A stretch of 23,036 nt of DNA from Nitrospirota bacterium (GTDB lineage Bacteria > Nitrospirota > Nitrospiria > Nitrospirales > Nitrospiraceae), in the NCBI GenBank assembly GCA_004296865.1, contig SCVQ01000291.1, positions 1 to 23,036 on the forward strand. Reading direction: 5' to 3'. Numbering within the stretch: the stretch's first letter is position 1; each line of letters starts with the position of its first letter. Made by a program: the position numbers and the translations under genes. This document shows positions 7,331 to 14,735 of the stretch, piece by piece. Under the pieces are notes generated by a model. The model had not been told where the DNA came from. It worked only from the letters and a program-made list of their open reading frames with translations, and did no database searches.

Positions 7331-7602
7331 GATTTAAAATTAAACGGTGTTGCGCTTTTTTAAAAAATTATTTCAACTGGTTGCAACTTTCAAAGGCAGT
7401 TAATCCAAGCTCGGGCCTGATCGTATCCTGCTCCACTTTCTGTTCATGGGCACCAAAATTTGTCAGTTCGGTCGAGCGTCTCGGAAGAAACCAGCCCCTT
7501 GCCCTACGCCACAGCTCAGGAGGGCGTCATCACACTGTTCGGGAAGAATGGAAACGAGAGCGAGGATTGAAGGTGCGCAGACGGACGGTCAGAAATCGTG
7601 CT
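7331..7602. other. Intergenic region between the two pilins
   Basis: This stretch, together with the promoter and leader of pilA1, makes a 392-nt gap between two pilin genes. The half near pilA1 is A/T-rich and holds the candidate activator site at 7375-7401. The half near pilA2 (7430-7602) is ordinary in composition, and I see neither a convincing gene nor a clear terminator there. Short open frames crossing it lack ribosome sites and protein-like composition. Confidence 0.5.
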
Positions 7603-8097
7603 CTACCCGCCTACGTCGTTGACATCCGGAGTCTGCAGATTCTGCTTGAGGTCATTCACATGCCATTGATCGATGGTCGGATCATTGTCCAGATTCGCCG
7701 TGGCAGTGGCGGTAAACCCTGTCCCGCTGGACGTGGCCGCTATAATCGTGTTGTCCGGAGTGACCGTCCCGATGCCCGCATTGATCGCCTGAACCGCCCC
7801 CGCACTCACCACACCGCCCGTGACTGAGGTGGCCATGGCCCGATAGGTGTAACGATTGGCAGACCCGGCCAGCGCAAACCCAATATCCTGAAATCCGCTG
7901 AACCGCGAGTTTTCGCCGAAGAAGGCCAATTCCGTCGCAAAGATCCCGCTCAAGTTGACCTTGACCTCGGCTTGGCGGGATTGCGCCTGCCATCTCAGAT
8001 AGACAGGAATGGCCATGGCGGCCAGAATGCCGATGATAGCGACCACGATCATCAATTCAATGAGGGTGAAGCCTTTTGAATTGTGGATCAACCTCAT
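7603..8097 (-). CDS. pilA: Type IVa pilin PilA, copy 2
   Basis: A 164-residue prepilin with a 9-residue leader MRLIHNSKG, cleaved before [18 protein letters not shown] (Glu5 present). It parallels copy 1 through the whole length. The block [16 protein letters not shown], the INAGIGTV stretch and the C-terminal [19 protein letters not shown] are the same in both. Differences cluster in the helix after residue 18 (for example IPVYLRW against IPNFLRY) and in the loop near residue 95, where copy 2 is two residues shorter. No cysteines. The start at 8097 is set by the leader and a GGGGGAGGGG ribosome site. It could be a second major pilin, a minor pilin, or a duplicated copy under different control; which is used cannot be told from sequence. 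Confidence 0.93.
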   Translation of the reverse strand: MRLIHNSKGFTLIELMIVVAIIGILAAMAIPVYLRWQAQSRQAEVKVNLSGIFATELAFFGENSRFSGFQDIGFALAGSANRYTYRAMATSVTGGVVSAGAVQAINAGIGTVTPDNTIIAATSSGTGFTATATANLDNDPTIDQWHVNDLKQNLQTPDVNDVGG

Positions 8098-8170
8098 CCC
8101 CTCCCCCTCTTGTTTCCATACAGAGCACCCCGGACGGGTTTCATGCCATACCCGCCCAACCGTTTTGTTG

Positions 8171-8200
8171 ATTGAACACACACCTGCCTTTTCTTGTCAA
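8171..8200 (-). promoter_or_regulatory. Candidate sigma-70 promoter of pilA2
   Basis: The minus strand has TTGACA (8200-8195), an 18-nt spacer and TTCAAT (8176-8171; four of six match TATAAT). Predicted start near 8164 leaves a ~67-nt leader. The -35 is perfect but the -10 is mediocre. Copy 2 may also be reached by read-through from the TPR lipoprotein gene 155 nt upstream. Confidence 0.45.
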
Positions 8201-8252
8201 TGAATATGGGAGAAATGAGTTGAGGCAGTCCGGACCGGATCGCCTCGGATGG

Positions 8253-10118
8253 TCAGGGGGTGGGCGCTTGGGGAGAGGCGTGTTGCGAGACTCGCTGTTT
8301 GGCTTGCCGGATACGCTCCTCCGATGTCGGATCGCCCATCCCCCGCTCACGAAACCGTTCCATTAATTTGAGGTTGGCCGGATCCAACTCAAGCGAATGA
8401 AGCCAGGCTTCCCTCGCCTCCGGAACGAGATTCTGCTGCAGGTAGACCTCTCCGAGATGCTCGAAGATGACCGGATCATCCTTGACGAGGGACGCCGCCC
8501 GCTTCATTTCCGCCAGCGCCTCGTCGAGCCGGCCCATCTTGAAGAAGGCCCAGCCCAGGCTGTCCACATAGTACCCGTTGTTGGGCTTCAAGATCACCGC
8601 CCGCTGGATGAGCGACACGGCTTCCTCGATCTTGATCCCGCGTTCGGTGTAGCTGTAGCCCAGATAATTGAGCGCGTCGGCATGTTGCGGGTCCAGCCGG
8701 AGCGCGGTCTCCATGGCTTTCACCACTTCATCGAACCGGTTCAGCTTGTCATAGGCCGTGCCGAGGTTGAAATGGAGATCCGGGTTCCCGGGGTTCAATC
8801 GAATCCCCTCTTCGAAAGCCTGCGTCGCCAGGGCGAACTGCTCGGCTTGCAGGTGGGCAAGCCCCAACAGCAGGTGTCCCTCCGGCTGTTTCGGATTCAG
8901 CTTCACCGCGTCGGTGAAGTGGGCGATCGCGTCCGGATAGTGCTTCAGCCGGTATTGCAGAAACCCGAGGTGCATGTGCCCGTCAACGTAGGCGGGCTGC
9001 AGTCTCAGGTTCTGCTCGTAGGCCTTGATCGCGTTGCCGTAATCCTTCTGCTCCTCATACATGAGGGCCAGATAATCCCGCACCTTGAGTTCCGCCGGCC
9101 TCACCGCCAGGATTTTGGTCAATTGAGCGATGGCCTTGGGATAGTCTTTGATCTCGCCGTAGATCAATCCGATACGCAACTGCGCGTCCAGGTCGTCGGG
9201 GTCCCGGTTCAGCATGTCGTTCAACTCCGCAAGCGCCTCGCGGTACAACTTGTCGTTGAGGTAGAGTCGAACGATGTGCTGCTGGACTTCCTTGCTGTGC
9301 GGGTTGACGACCTGTAGATACTTGCGGTACACGGCCACGGCCTGCTCCCGCTGCCGCTGGGACTCATAGACCCCCGCGAGAGCGATGTAGGCCGGTTCAA
9401 ACGTGGGATTGGTCGAGATCGCCCGCTCGAAGCTGGCCGCCGCCCGGTCGAACTGCTTCGCCTCGACCGCGATACGGCCCAGATAGTAGTGGCCGACCGG
9501 TGAATCTTTGGCTTTGTCGATCCCCTGCTGGAACACCTGTTCCGCCTCTTCGAGGCGCTTCAAATTGACCAGCAGAACCCCTTTCGAGAAATAGGATTCG
9601 TTGTGCTCCGGATTCTGAGCGATGGCCCGATCGTACAACGCCAAGGCCTTGTCGGCTTCTCCCGCTCCGGCATAGATACCCGCGATCAGCACCAGCGTCG
9701 TCACCTCGCGCACCTCCGCCTCGGCAACCCGGTCGGCGAACCGGACCGCCGCTGCGATGTCTCCCAGCGAGAAATACAGCGCGGCAAGGCGCGTCTTGAG
9801 GAAAATCGAGGTGGGGTCGCCCCGGAGAGCGAGCAGGTACTCCCGAATCGCAAGGTCGGCATCCTGTGCCTGCTCGGCCCGGTATCCGAGGAGAAAATGG
9901 TAATAGGCGCGGGGATCGGCGGGGGTGGGCTGGATCGCCGGTTGACCGGCATGAGCCGAGGGGTCCGGCGACCGGTCCCGCGACGCACTGGGCCCGGTGC
10001 CCGCTTGCGGGACAGTGGCGCAGGACACCACAATCAATGGGATCGCCACCAGGCTCAGCACCACCCGAGTCCACCGCAATGGTGTTGCCTCACATCCGCA
10101 GCTGGGTTTCGTTTCCAT
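8253..10118 (-). CDS. Multi-TPR outer-membrane-type lipoprotein
   Basis: A 621-residue protein. The N-terminus has a charged n-region, a hydrophobic stretch RVVLSLVAIPLIVVSC and a lipobox VVSC with Cys33 as the lipidated residue, so the mature protein should be a lipoprotein facing the periplasm or outside. After a Pro/Ser-rich linker (35-65) the rest (about 68-600) is a continuous array of some 15 TPR units of 34 residues, with typical W/L-G-Y-A-P positions and N-P turns (for example AIAHFTDAVKLNPKQPEGHL, AIKAYEQNLRLQPAYVDGHM). TPR arrays are scaffolds; no enzymatic domain is visible. It lies between dnaB and the pilins and has its own consensus promoter. A role as a pilus or secretion assembly lipoprotein (PilF/PilW-like) is possible, but those are much shorter, so this is only a guess. 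Confidence 0.88.
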   Translation of the reverse strand: METKPSCGCEATPLRWTRVVLSLVAIPLIVVSCATVPQAGTGPSASRDRSPDPSAHAGQPAIQPTPADPRAYYHFLLGYRAEQAQDADLAIREYLLALRGDPTSIFLKTRLAALYFSLGDIAAAVRFADRVAEAEVREVTTLVLIAGIYAGAGEADKALALYDRAIAQNPEHNESYFSKGVLLVNLKRLEEAEQVFQQGIDKAKDSPVGHYYLGRIAVEAKQFDRAAASFERAISTNPTFEPAYIALAGVYESQRQREQAVAVYRKYLQVVNPHSKEVQQHIVRLYLNDKLYREALAELNDMLNRDPDDLDAQLRIGLIYGEIKDYPKAIAQLTKILAVRPAELKVRDYLALMYEEQKDYGNAIKAYEQNLRLQPAYVDGHMHLGFLQYRLKHYPDAIAHFTDAVKLNPKQPEGHLLLGLAHLQAEQFALATQAFEEGIRLNPGNPDLHFNLGTAYDKLNRFDEVVKAMETALRLDPQHADALNYLGYSYTERGIKIEEAVSLIQRAVILKPNNGYYVDSLGWAFFKMGRLDEALAEMKRAASLVKDDPVIFEHLGEVYLQQNLVPEAREAWLHSLELDPANLKLMERFRERGMGDPTSEERIRQAKQRVSQHASPQAPTP

Positions 10119-10178
10119 CTGGCTCCGCTACTGGATAATCGGTGGAAATGGGAGGGGATGGTCCGTCGCTTAGGTGAA

Positions 10179-10207
10179 ATTATACGGGGTCACCGGAGGG
10201 GTGTCAA
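10179..10207 (-). promoter_or_regulatory. Perfect-consensus sigma-70 promoter of the TPR lipoprotein gene
   Basis: The minus strand carries TTGACA (10207-10202), a 17-nt spacer and TATAAT (10184-10179): every base of both hexamers matches the consensus with optimal spacing. Predicted start is near 10172, with a 54-nt leader before the ATG at 10118. The -35 lies 7 nt beyond the dnaB stop codon. Confidence 0.85.
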
Positions 10208-10213
10208 ACGGCC

Positions 10214-11563
10214 TCAGGATTGTTCGCGATCGGAAAAATCCCCGAACTTGGCGTACCGGTCGAGGAAGGTTAGCTTCACATCGCCGGTCGGTCCGTTGCG
10301 ATGCTTCTTCACCATGATCTGGGCGATTCCCTTTTCTTCGGAATCGGAATTGTAGACGTCATCCCGGTAGATGAACATCACCACGTCGGCATCCTGCTCA
10401 ATCGCCCCGCTTTCCCGCAGATCGGCCAGCATGGGGATCGGCGGCTTGCGGGCCTCCACGGCCCGGCTCAACTGGGAGAGCGCCACGATGGGCACTTGCA
10501 ACTCCTTGGCCAACGCCTTCAAGGATCGAGAGATGTCCGAGATCTCCTGCTGACGCGACTCGGCGTCGCTGCGGCCTTGCATGAGCTGGAGGTAATCGAC
10601 GATCAACAAGTCGAGTCCGCCACTTTCCGCTTTGAGCCGCCGGGCCTTCCCGCGCATCTGCTGCACGGTCAGCCCGCCCGTGTCGTCGATGAAAATCGAC
10701 GCCTGCTCGAGCCGCCCGGCCGCCTCCGCCAGCCGCCACCAGTCTTCCTTCTGGAGCTTCCCGATTCGCAGGGCATGGGAATCCACCGAGGCTTCCGAGC
10801 TCAGCATGCGCAGCACGAGTTGCTCCTTGGACATTTCCAGGCTGAAAATCCCGACCTTTTGCTGGTGCTTGATGGCCGCATTCTGCGCCATGCCGAGAGC
10901 CAGACTCGTCTTGCCCATGCTGGGGCGCCCGGCAATCACCACCAGATCGGACGCCTGCAAGCCGGCGGTCAGCTCGTCGAGGTCTTCGAACCCGGTCGGC
11001 ACACCGGTGACACTTTTCCCCCGCTTGTGAAGCGCATCGACAAGATCCAGGCTTTCTTTGATGATGTCCTTGAGGCGGGTGAACGACCGGCCGAGCTTGC
11101 CCTGCGCCAGGCTGAAGACGGACCGCTCCGCAAAATCGATCAGTTCGTCCACCTGCGAGGTGCCGTCATACCCGCGAGAAATCACCTCGGTGGAGGTGGT
11201 GATCAACCCGCGGAGGAGCGCTTTGTCGCGCACGATCTTGCAATGGTATTTGATGCTGGCCGCCGTCGGAACCACCTGGACCAGTTCCGCCAGGTAGGCC
11301 GACCCGCCGATCGACTCCAGATCGCCCTTGGTCTTCAGATGCTCCGTCAGCGTGATCTGATCGATGGCCTCCCCATGCTCCGAGAGGTCCAGCATGGCTT
11401 GGTAAATTCGGCGATGGGCCGTGCGGTAGAAATCCTCCTCGGTCAAGGCTTCCATGGCCTTGGCCATCGACGCATTGTCGAGCAGGATCGCGCCTAACAC
11501 CGATTGCTCCGCTTCAAGATTTTGCGGGGGCAGTCTGGGCGCCGAAGAATCGGAGAGGCTCAT
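10214..11563 (-). CDS. dnaB: Replicative DNA helicase DnaB
   Basis: A 449-residue hexameric 5'-3' helicase that unwinds DNA at the replication fork. The N-terminal primase-binding domain starts PPQNLEAEQSVLGAILLDN (about residues 12-30). The linker is followed by the RecA-like C-domain with Walker A AGRPSMGKTS at ~211-220, Walker B LLIVDYLQLM near 320-330, and the closing block SQLSRAVEARKPPIPMLADL, then ESGAIEQDADVVMFIYRDD. Length matches the family (450-470). No intein or insertion interrupts it. The start at 11563 has no strong Shine-Dalgarno; a 9-bp tandem repeat occupies its leader. It follows hisZ by 82 nt; rplI, a common partner, is not here. Confidence 0.97.
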   Translation of the reverse strand: MSLSDSSAPRLPPQNLEAEQSVLGAILLDNASMAKAMEALTEEDFYRTAHRRIYQAMLDLSEHGEAIDQITLTEHLKTKGDLESIGGSAYLAELVQVVPTAASIKYHCKIVRDKALLRGLITTSTEVISRGYDGTSQVDELIDFAERSVFSLAQGKLGRSFTRLKDIIKESLDLVDALHKRGKSVTGVPTGFEDLDELTAGLQASDLVVIAGRPSMGKTSLALGMAQNAAIKHQQKVGIFSLEMSKEQLVLRMLSSEASVDSHALRIGKLQKEDWWRLAEAAGRLEQASIFIDDTGGLTVQQMRGKARRLKAESGGLDLLIVDYLQLMQGRSDAESRQQEISDISRSLKALAKELQVPIVALSQLSRAVEARKPPIPMLADLRESGAIEQDADVVMFIYRDDVYNSDSEEKGIAQIMVKKHRNGPTGDVKLTFLDRYAKFGDFSDREQS

Positions 11564-11571
11564 GACACCAT

Positions 11572-11589
11572 CACACCTTGCACACCTTG
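11572..11589. repeat. 9-bp tandem repeat in the dnaB leader
   Basis: CACACCTTG occurs twice in direct succession (11572-11580, 11581-11589). On the dnaB sense strand this reads CAAGGTGTG twice, placing two AAGGTG ribosome-site-like sequences 13 or more nt before the ATG. Confidence 0.6.
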
Positions 11590-11620
11590 CTTCAATGGGT
11601 CATGGAACGCACGCGGGAAC

Positions 11621-11639
11621 GCGGCGACCGGCACGCCGC
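11621..11639 (-). terminator. GC hairpin after hisZ
   Basis: GCGGCG and CGCCGC arms (6 bp) around a 7-nt loop lie 6 nt after the hisZ stop. No T-tract follows. It could slow transcription or protect the 3' end between hisZ and dnaB; it may also be chance in GC-rich DNA. Confidence 0.3.
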
Positions 11640-11645
11640 CGCTCG

Positions 11646-13016
11646 TCACAGCTCCAACAGCGTGGCAGGCAGCGCCTGGATCTTGACCGTCTTGCGCCGC
11701 GACATCGACGAGCCCGTCACGAGCAGCGCGTCGCCGGCCGCCAGCGCCGGAGTCCCCAGAATCACCACCGACGCAGTCGCCAGCCGGCGCCCTTCGTCGA
11801 CCACGGACTGGATCGCCTTCGAATCGGTCCCGCGCAGGCTCCCCTGGAGGACCCGGAACCCCGCCTTTCGCAAGAGCCGCGCTACCTGAAAGAGCTGGCC
11901 GCAGCGTCGGACCGGGGCCGCCACCAACACGTCTGCCGCGCGGGAAGTCCCCTCACCGACTTCACCGACTCGTTCCATCGCCTGGAAAAGACGGCCCACA
12001 TCGAAGGCGAAGCCCGTGGAAGGAAGATCCCGGCCGAACCGGCCAATCAGGTTGTTGTACCGTCCCCCGCCGCCCAATTCGGAACCCACCCCGTCGGCGA
12101 AGACATCGAACACCACACCATCGTAATAGTCAAACCCGCGGAACTCCCCCAGGTCCAACAGAAGGTGGTCTTTCAGCCCAGCCTCCGACAGCAACCGGTA
12201 GACCTGGGTCAGCCGGTCCAGCGTCGCATGCAACCGGCGATCGTGGCCGGCCAGCACACGTCCCCGCCGGAGGACGTCCTCTCGTCCGTAGAGGTCCGGC
12301 GCTTCCAAAATACCCCGGGCCGCCTTTTGAGGAACCCGCTCCTGGGCGAGAATGTCCTCGAGGTGCGGCAGGTCCTTGCGCGCCGCGGCCTGTTCGGCGC
12401 GCTTTCGCCCCTCCGGACTCATGCCGGTCCTGGCCAGGAGCGCCTTAAAGAACCCGACGTGTCCCAGCGAGATCGTGAACGCCGTCAACCCCAATTGCGT
12501 CAGACACTCGATCATCAACGCGATGATCTCGCCGTCCATCGCCACATCGTCCACCCCGATGAGCTCGGCTCCCACCTGAAAAACCTCGCGTTCGCGCCCC
12601 GCATGTTCCGGTTCGTACCGAAACACGGTGGTGCGGTAGGACAAGCGGAGCGGCAAGCAGGAGTCCACCATGCCCATCGCGACGATGCGGGCGATCTGCG
12701 CGGTCACGTCCGGCCGCAGCAAGAGGATCCGGCCGGTGGTGCGATCCGCGAACTGATAGCACTGTTCGAGCACCTCCGGCTCCAACCCCGCCGACAGGAC
12801 GTCCAAATACTCGAAGGTGGACGGGATGATCTCCTGATAGCCCCAGCGGCCCAATGAGGTCAGCAGCGTCTCTTCCAGACGGCGGACCCGTTGGGCCGCG
12901 TCGGGCAGGATCGTAGACATCCCGATAGGAATCAATGACCGGTCGTGCGCGTGCGTCGTCGACGCCGGCAGGCGGACGACCTCGGACGCACGCGTGGATG
13001 ATGCGGGGCGGGACAT
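11646..13016 (-). CDS. hisZ: ATP phosphoribosyltransferase regulatory subunit HisZ
   Basis: A HisRS-like protein without synthetase function, which together with short-form HisG makes the first enzyme of histidine biosynthesis. Seen: an IPIG-x-STILPDAA start motif, class II motif 2-like FRYEPEHAGREREVFQVGAE, the histidine-site block FRGFDYYDGVVFDVF, and motif 3-like ELGGGGRYNNL ... STGFAFDVGRL. The usual HisRS signature LVRGLDYY is altered to EFRGFDYYDG, and the HisRS motif 3 arginine context is changed, both as expected for HisZ. The last ~95 residues resemble the HisRS anticodon-binding fold (VLVAAPVRRCGQLFQVARLL). The start is uncertain: 13016 gives 456 residues, 12920 gives 424 but would cut the IPIG motif, and 13079 is the upstream limit. 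No Shine-Dalgarno decides it. No hisG is in view. Confidence 0.85.
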   Translation of the reverse strand: MSRPASSTRASEVVRLPASTTHAHDRSLIPIGMSTILPDAAQRVRRLEETLLTSLGRWGYQEIIPSTFEYLDVLSAGLEPEVLEQCYQFADRTTGRILLLRPDVTAQIARIVAMGMVDSCLPLRLSYRTTVFRYEPEHAGREREVFQVGAELIGVDDVAMDGEIIALMIECLTQLGLTAFTISLGHVGFFKALLARTGMSPEGRKRAEQAAARKDLPHLEDILAQERVPQKAARGILEAPDLYGREDVLRRGRVLAGHDRRLHATLDRLTQVYRLLSEAGLKDHLLLDLGEFRGFDYYDGVVFDVFADGVGSELGGGGRYNNLIGRFGRDLPSTGFAFDVGRLFQAMERVGEVGEGTSRAADVLVAAPVRRCGQLFQVARLLRKAGFRVLQGSLRGTDSKAIQSVVDEGRRLATASVVILGTPALAAGDALLVTGSSMSRRKTVKIQALPATLLEL

Positions 13017-13040
13017 AGAAGAAGCAATTGACGATCGACT

Positions 13041-13112
13041 CATTGGTTCATCGACGATTGAAGAGAATCGCCCCGACAATCATCCAATGAATCAATGCTG
13101 CAATGAACCAAT
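13041..13112. repeat. Repeats CAATGAAYCAAT around the serA-hisZ junction
   Basis: CAATGAATCAAT (13085-13096) and CAATGAACCAAT (13101-13112) are direct copies with a 16-bp period. A 10-bp inverted partner ATTGGTTCAT lies at 13042-13051, exactly complementary to 13103-13112. The RNA could form a stem with a 51-nt loop just upstream of the likely hisZ start. The composition is A/T-rich compared with the flanking genes. Confidence 0.5.
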
Positions 13113-13117
13113 TTGTG

Positions 13118-14710
13118 TTAGAGGCCTTTTGAGAGATCCACCAGCTTGACGGAGAGAATGTTGCTCCCCCGCTTGATCGTCTCGAGGACCCCCGCCGGCA
13201 AGGGCGCATCCAGTCCGATGATCAGCAGAGCATTGCCGCCGCGCTCTTCGCGGGAGCACTGCATCCGAGCAATGTTGACGTTATGCGCGCCGAGGGCCGA
13301 GGCGACCGCGCCGATGACGCCGGGCCGGTCCACGTTGAGGATCAGCAACATGTGCCCCTCGGGCGTCACCTCGACCTGGAAATCGTCGATCTCGATGATG
13401 CGCGGATCCTTGCGGTGATAGAGGGTGCCGGCCAGACGGTGAGTCTTCTTCCCGGCCTCCACCCGCACCCGAATCACGCTGGTGAAGTCCCCGGCGTCGC
13501 TGCTCTTGACCTCTTTGACTTCGATCCCCCGCTCCTTGGCGATCACCGGCGCGTTGACGAAGTTGACGGCGTCCTCCAGAATCGGCGTCAACAGTCCCTT
13601 GAGGACTGCGATCGTCAACGGGGCCACCGACAAGCCGGCCACATCGCCGTTGTATTCCACCGTCACCCGCTCCAAGCCCCCTTCGTAGACCTGGGCTTGC
13701 AGCAGGCCGATTTTCTCCGCCAGCGCCAGATACGGCTGCAACCTGGGAAGCAATTCGGGCGGCACGGAAGGGATGTTGACCGCTCCCCGCGCGATCCCCT
13801 TGGTGAAATAGTCCACGATTTGCTCGGCGATCCCGATCGCCACGTTTTCCTGCGCTTCTCCGGTGGACGCGCCGATGTGGGGGGTGCAGATGAAATTGTC
13901 GAGGGTGAGCAGCGGGTGGTCCGGCTTGACCGGCTCCTCATCGAATACGTCGAAGGCCGCCGCCGCGACCTTCTTCGATTTCAACGCGTCATAGAGATCC
14001 GCCTCGTTCACGATCCCGCCGCGGGCGCAGTTGGCGATCATCACCCCGGGCTTCATCTGCGCGATGACCGCCGCGTTGATCAGCGAGCGGGTCTCCGGCG
14101 TGAGCGGCGTGTGCACCGAGATCACGTCGGCCCGCCGAAACAGCTCGGGCAGATCGACGAGTTCGACACCCATCTTGCGGGCGCGATCCTCAGCCAGGTA
14201 CGGATCATAGGCGATCACGTTCATGGAGATCCCCTGCGCCAGTTTCGAGAGGTAGCCGCCGATCTGGCCGATCCCCACAATGCCCAAGGTCTTGTTGTAG
14301 AGCTCCACCCCCATGAACTTTTCTTTTTCCCACTTGCCGGCCTTCATCGACGCGGTCGCCTGGGGGATGCGGCGGGTCATCGAGAAGATCATCGCCATCG
14401 TGTGTTCAGCCGTGGTAACCGTGTTGCCGCCGGGCGTGTTCATCACCACGATCCCGCGCCTGGTGGCCGCCTGGGTATCCACGTTGTCCAAGCCGGACCC
14501 GGCGCGACCCACGACTTTCAGACGATCGGCCGCGGCGATCAGCTCAGCCGTCACTTTCGTCGCCGACCGGACGATGAGCCCGTCATACTGCTTGATGTCC
14601 TTCAGCAGCTCCTCTTTGGGCAGTTTGGTCTTCACATCCACGGTGAAGCCGGCCTTCTCGAGAATCTCGAGACCCTGCTTCGACAAGCTATCGCTGACCA
14701 GAATCTTCAT
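13118..14710 (-). CDS. serA: D-3-phosphoglycerate dehydrogenase SerA
   Basis: A 530-residue long-type (type I) enzyme that oxidises 3-phosphoglycerate to 3-phosphohydroxypyruvate with NAD+, the first step of serine synthesis. The NAD-binding GIVGIGQIGG lies at 143-152, catalytic Arg230 in ANCARGG, Glu259 in DVFDEEP, and His278 in CTPHIGAST. An allosteric substrate-binding domain follows (about 320-450), then an ACT domain from about 455, starting MLLILNVDRPGVIGAVASAL, which usually binds serine for feedback control. The start at 14710 has GAGG at a suitable distance. It is 25 nt behind a class V aminotransferase, suggesting the two act in sequence. Confidence 0.97.
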   Translation of the reverse strand: MKILVSDSLSKQGLEILEKAGFTVDVKTKLPKEELLKDIKQYDGLIVRSATKVTAELIAAADRLKVVGRAGSGLDNVDTQAATRRGIVVMNTPGGNTVTTAEHTMAMIFSMTRRIPQATASMKAGKWEKEKFMGVELYNKTLGIVGIGQIGGYLSKLAQGISMNVIAYDPYLAEDRARKMGVELVDLPELFRRADVISVHTPLTPETRSLINAAVIAQMKPGVMIANCARGGIVNEADLYDALKSKKVAAAAFDVFDEEPVKPDHPLLTLDNFICTPHIGASTGEAQENVAIGIAEQIVDYFTKGIARGAVNIPSVPPELLPRLQPYLALAEKIGLLQAQVYEGGLERVTVEYNGDVAGLSVAPLTIAVLKGLLTPILEDAVNFVNAPVIAKERGIEVKEVKSSDAGDFTSVIRVRVEAGKKTHRLAGTLYHRKDPRIIEIDDFQVEVTPEGHMLLILNVDRPGVIGAVASALGAHNVNIARMQCSREERGGNALLIIGLDAPLPAGVLETIKRGSNILSVKLVDLSKGL

Positions 14711-14735
14711 CGTGCCTCGTACTCGTTGGAGACGA

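Noticed and set aside
8137..8148. Second sigma-54 promoter before pilA2
   Set aside because: GGCATG-A-AACC resembles the pilA1 element, but the essential -12 GC is GT, so it was not called.
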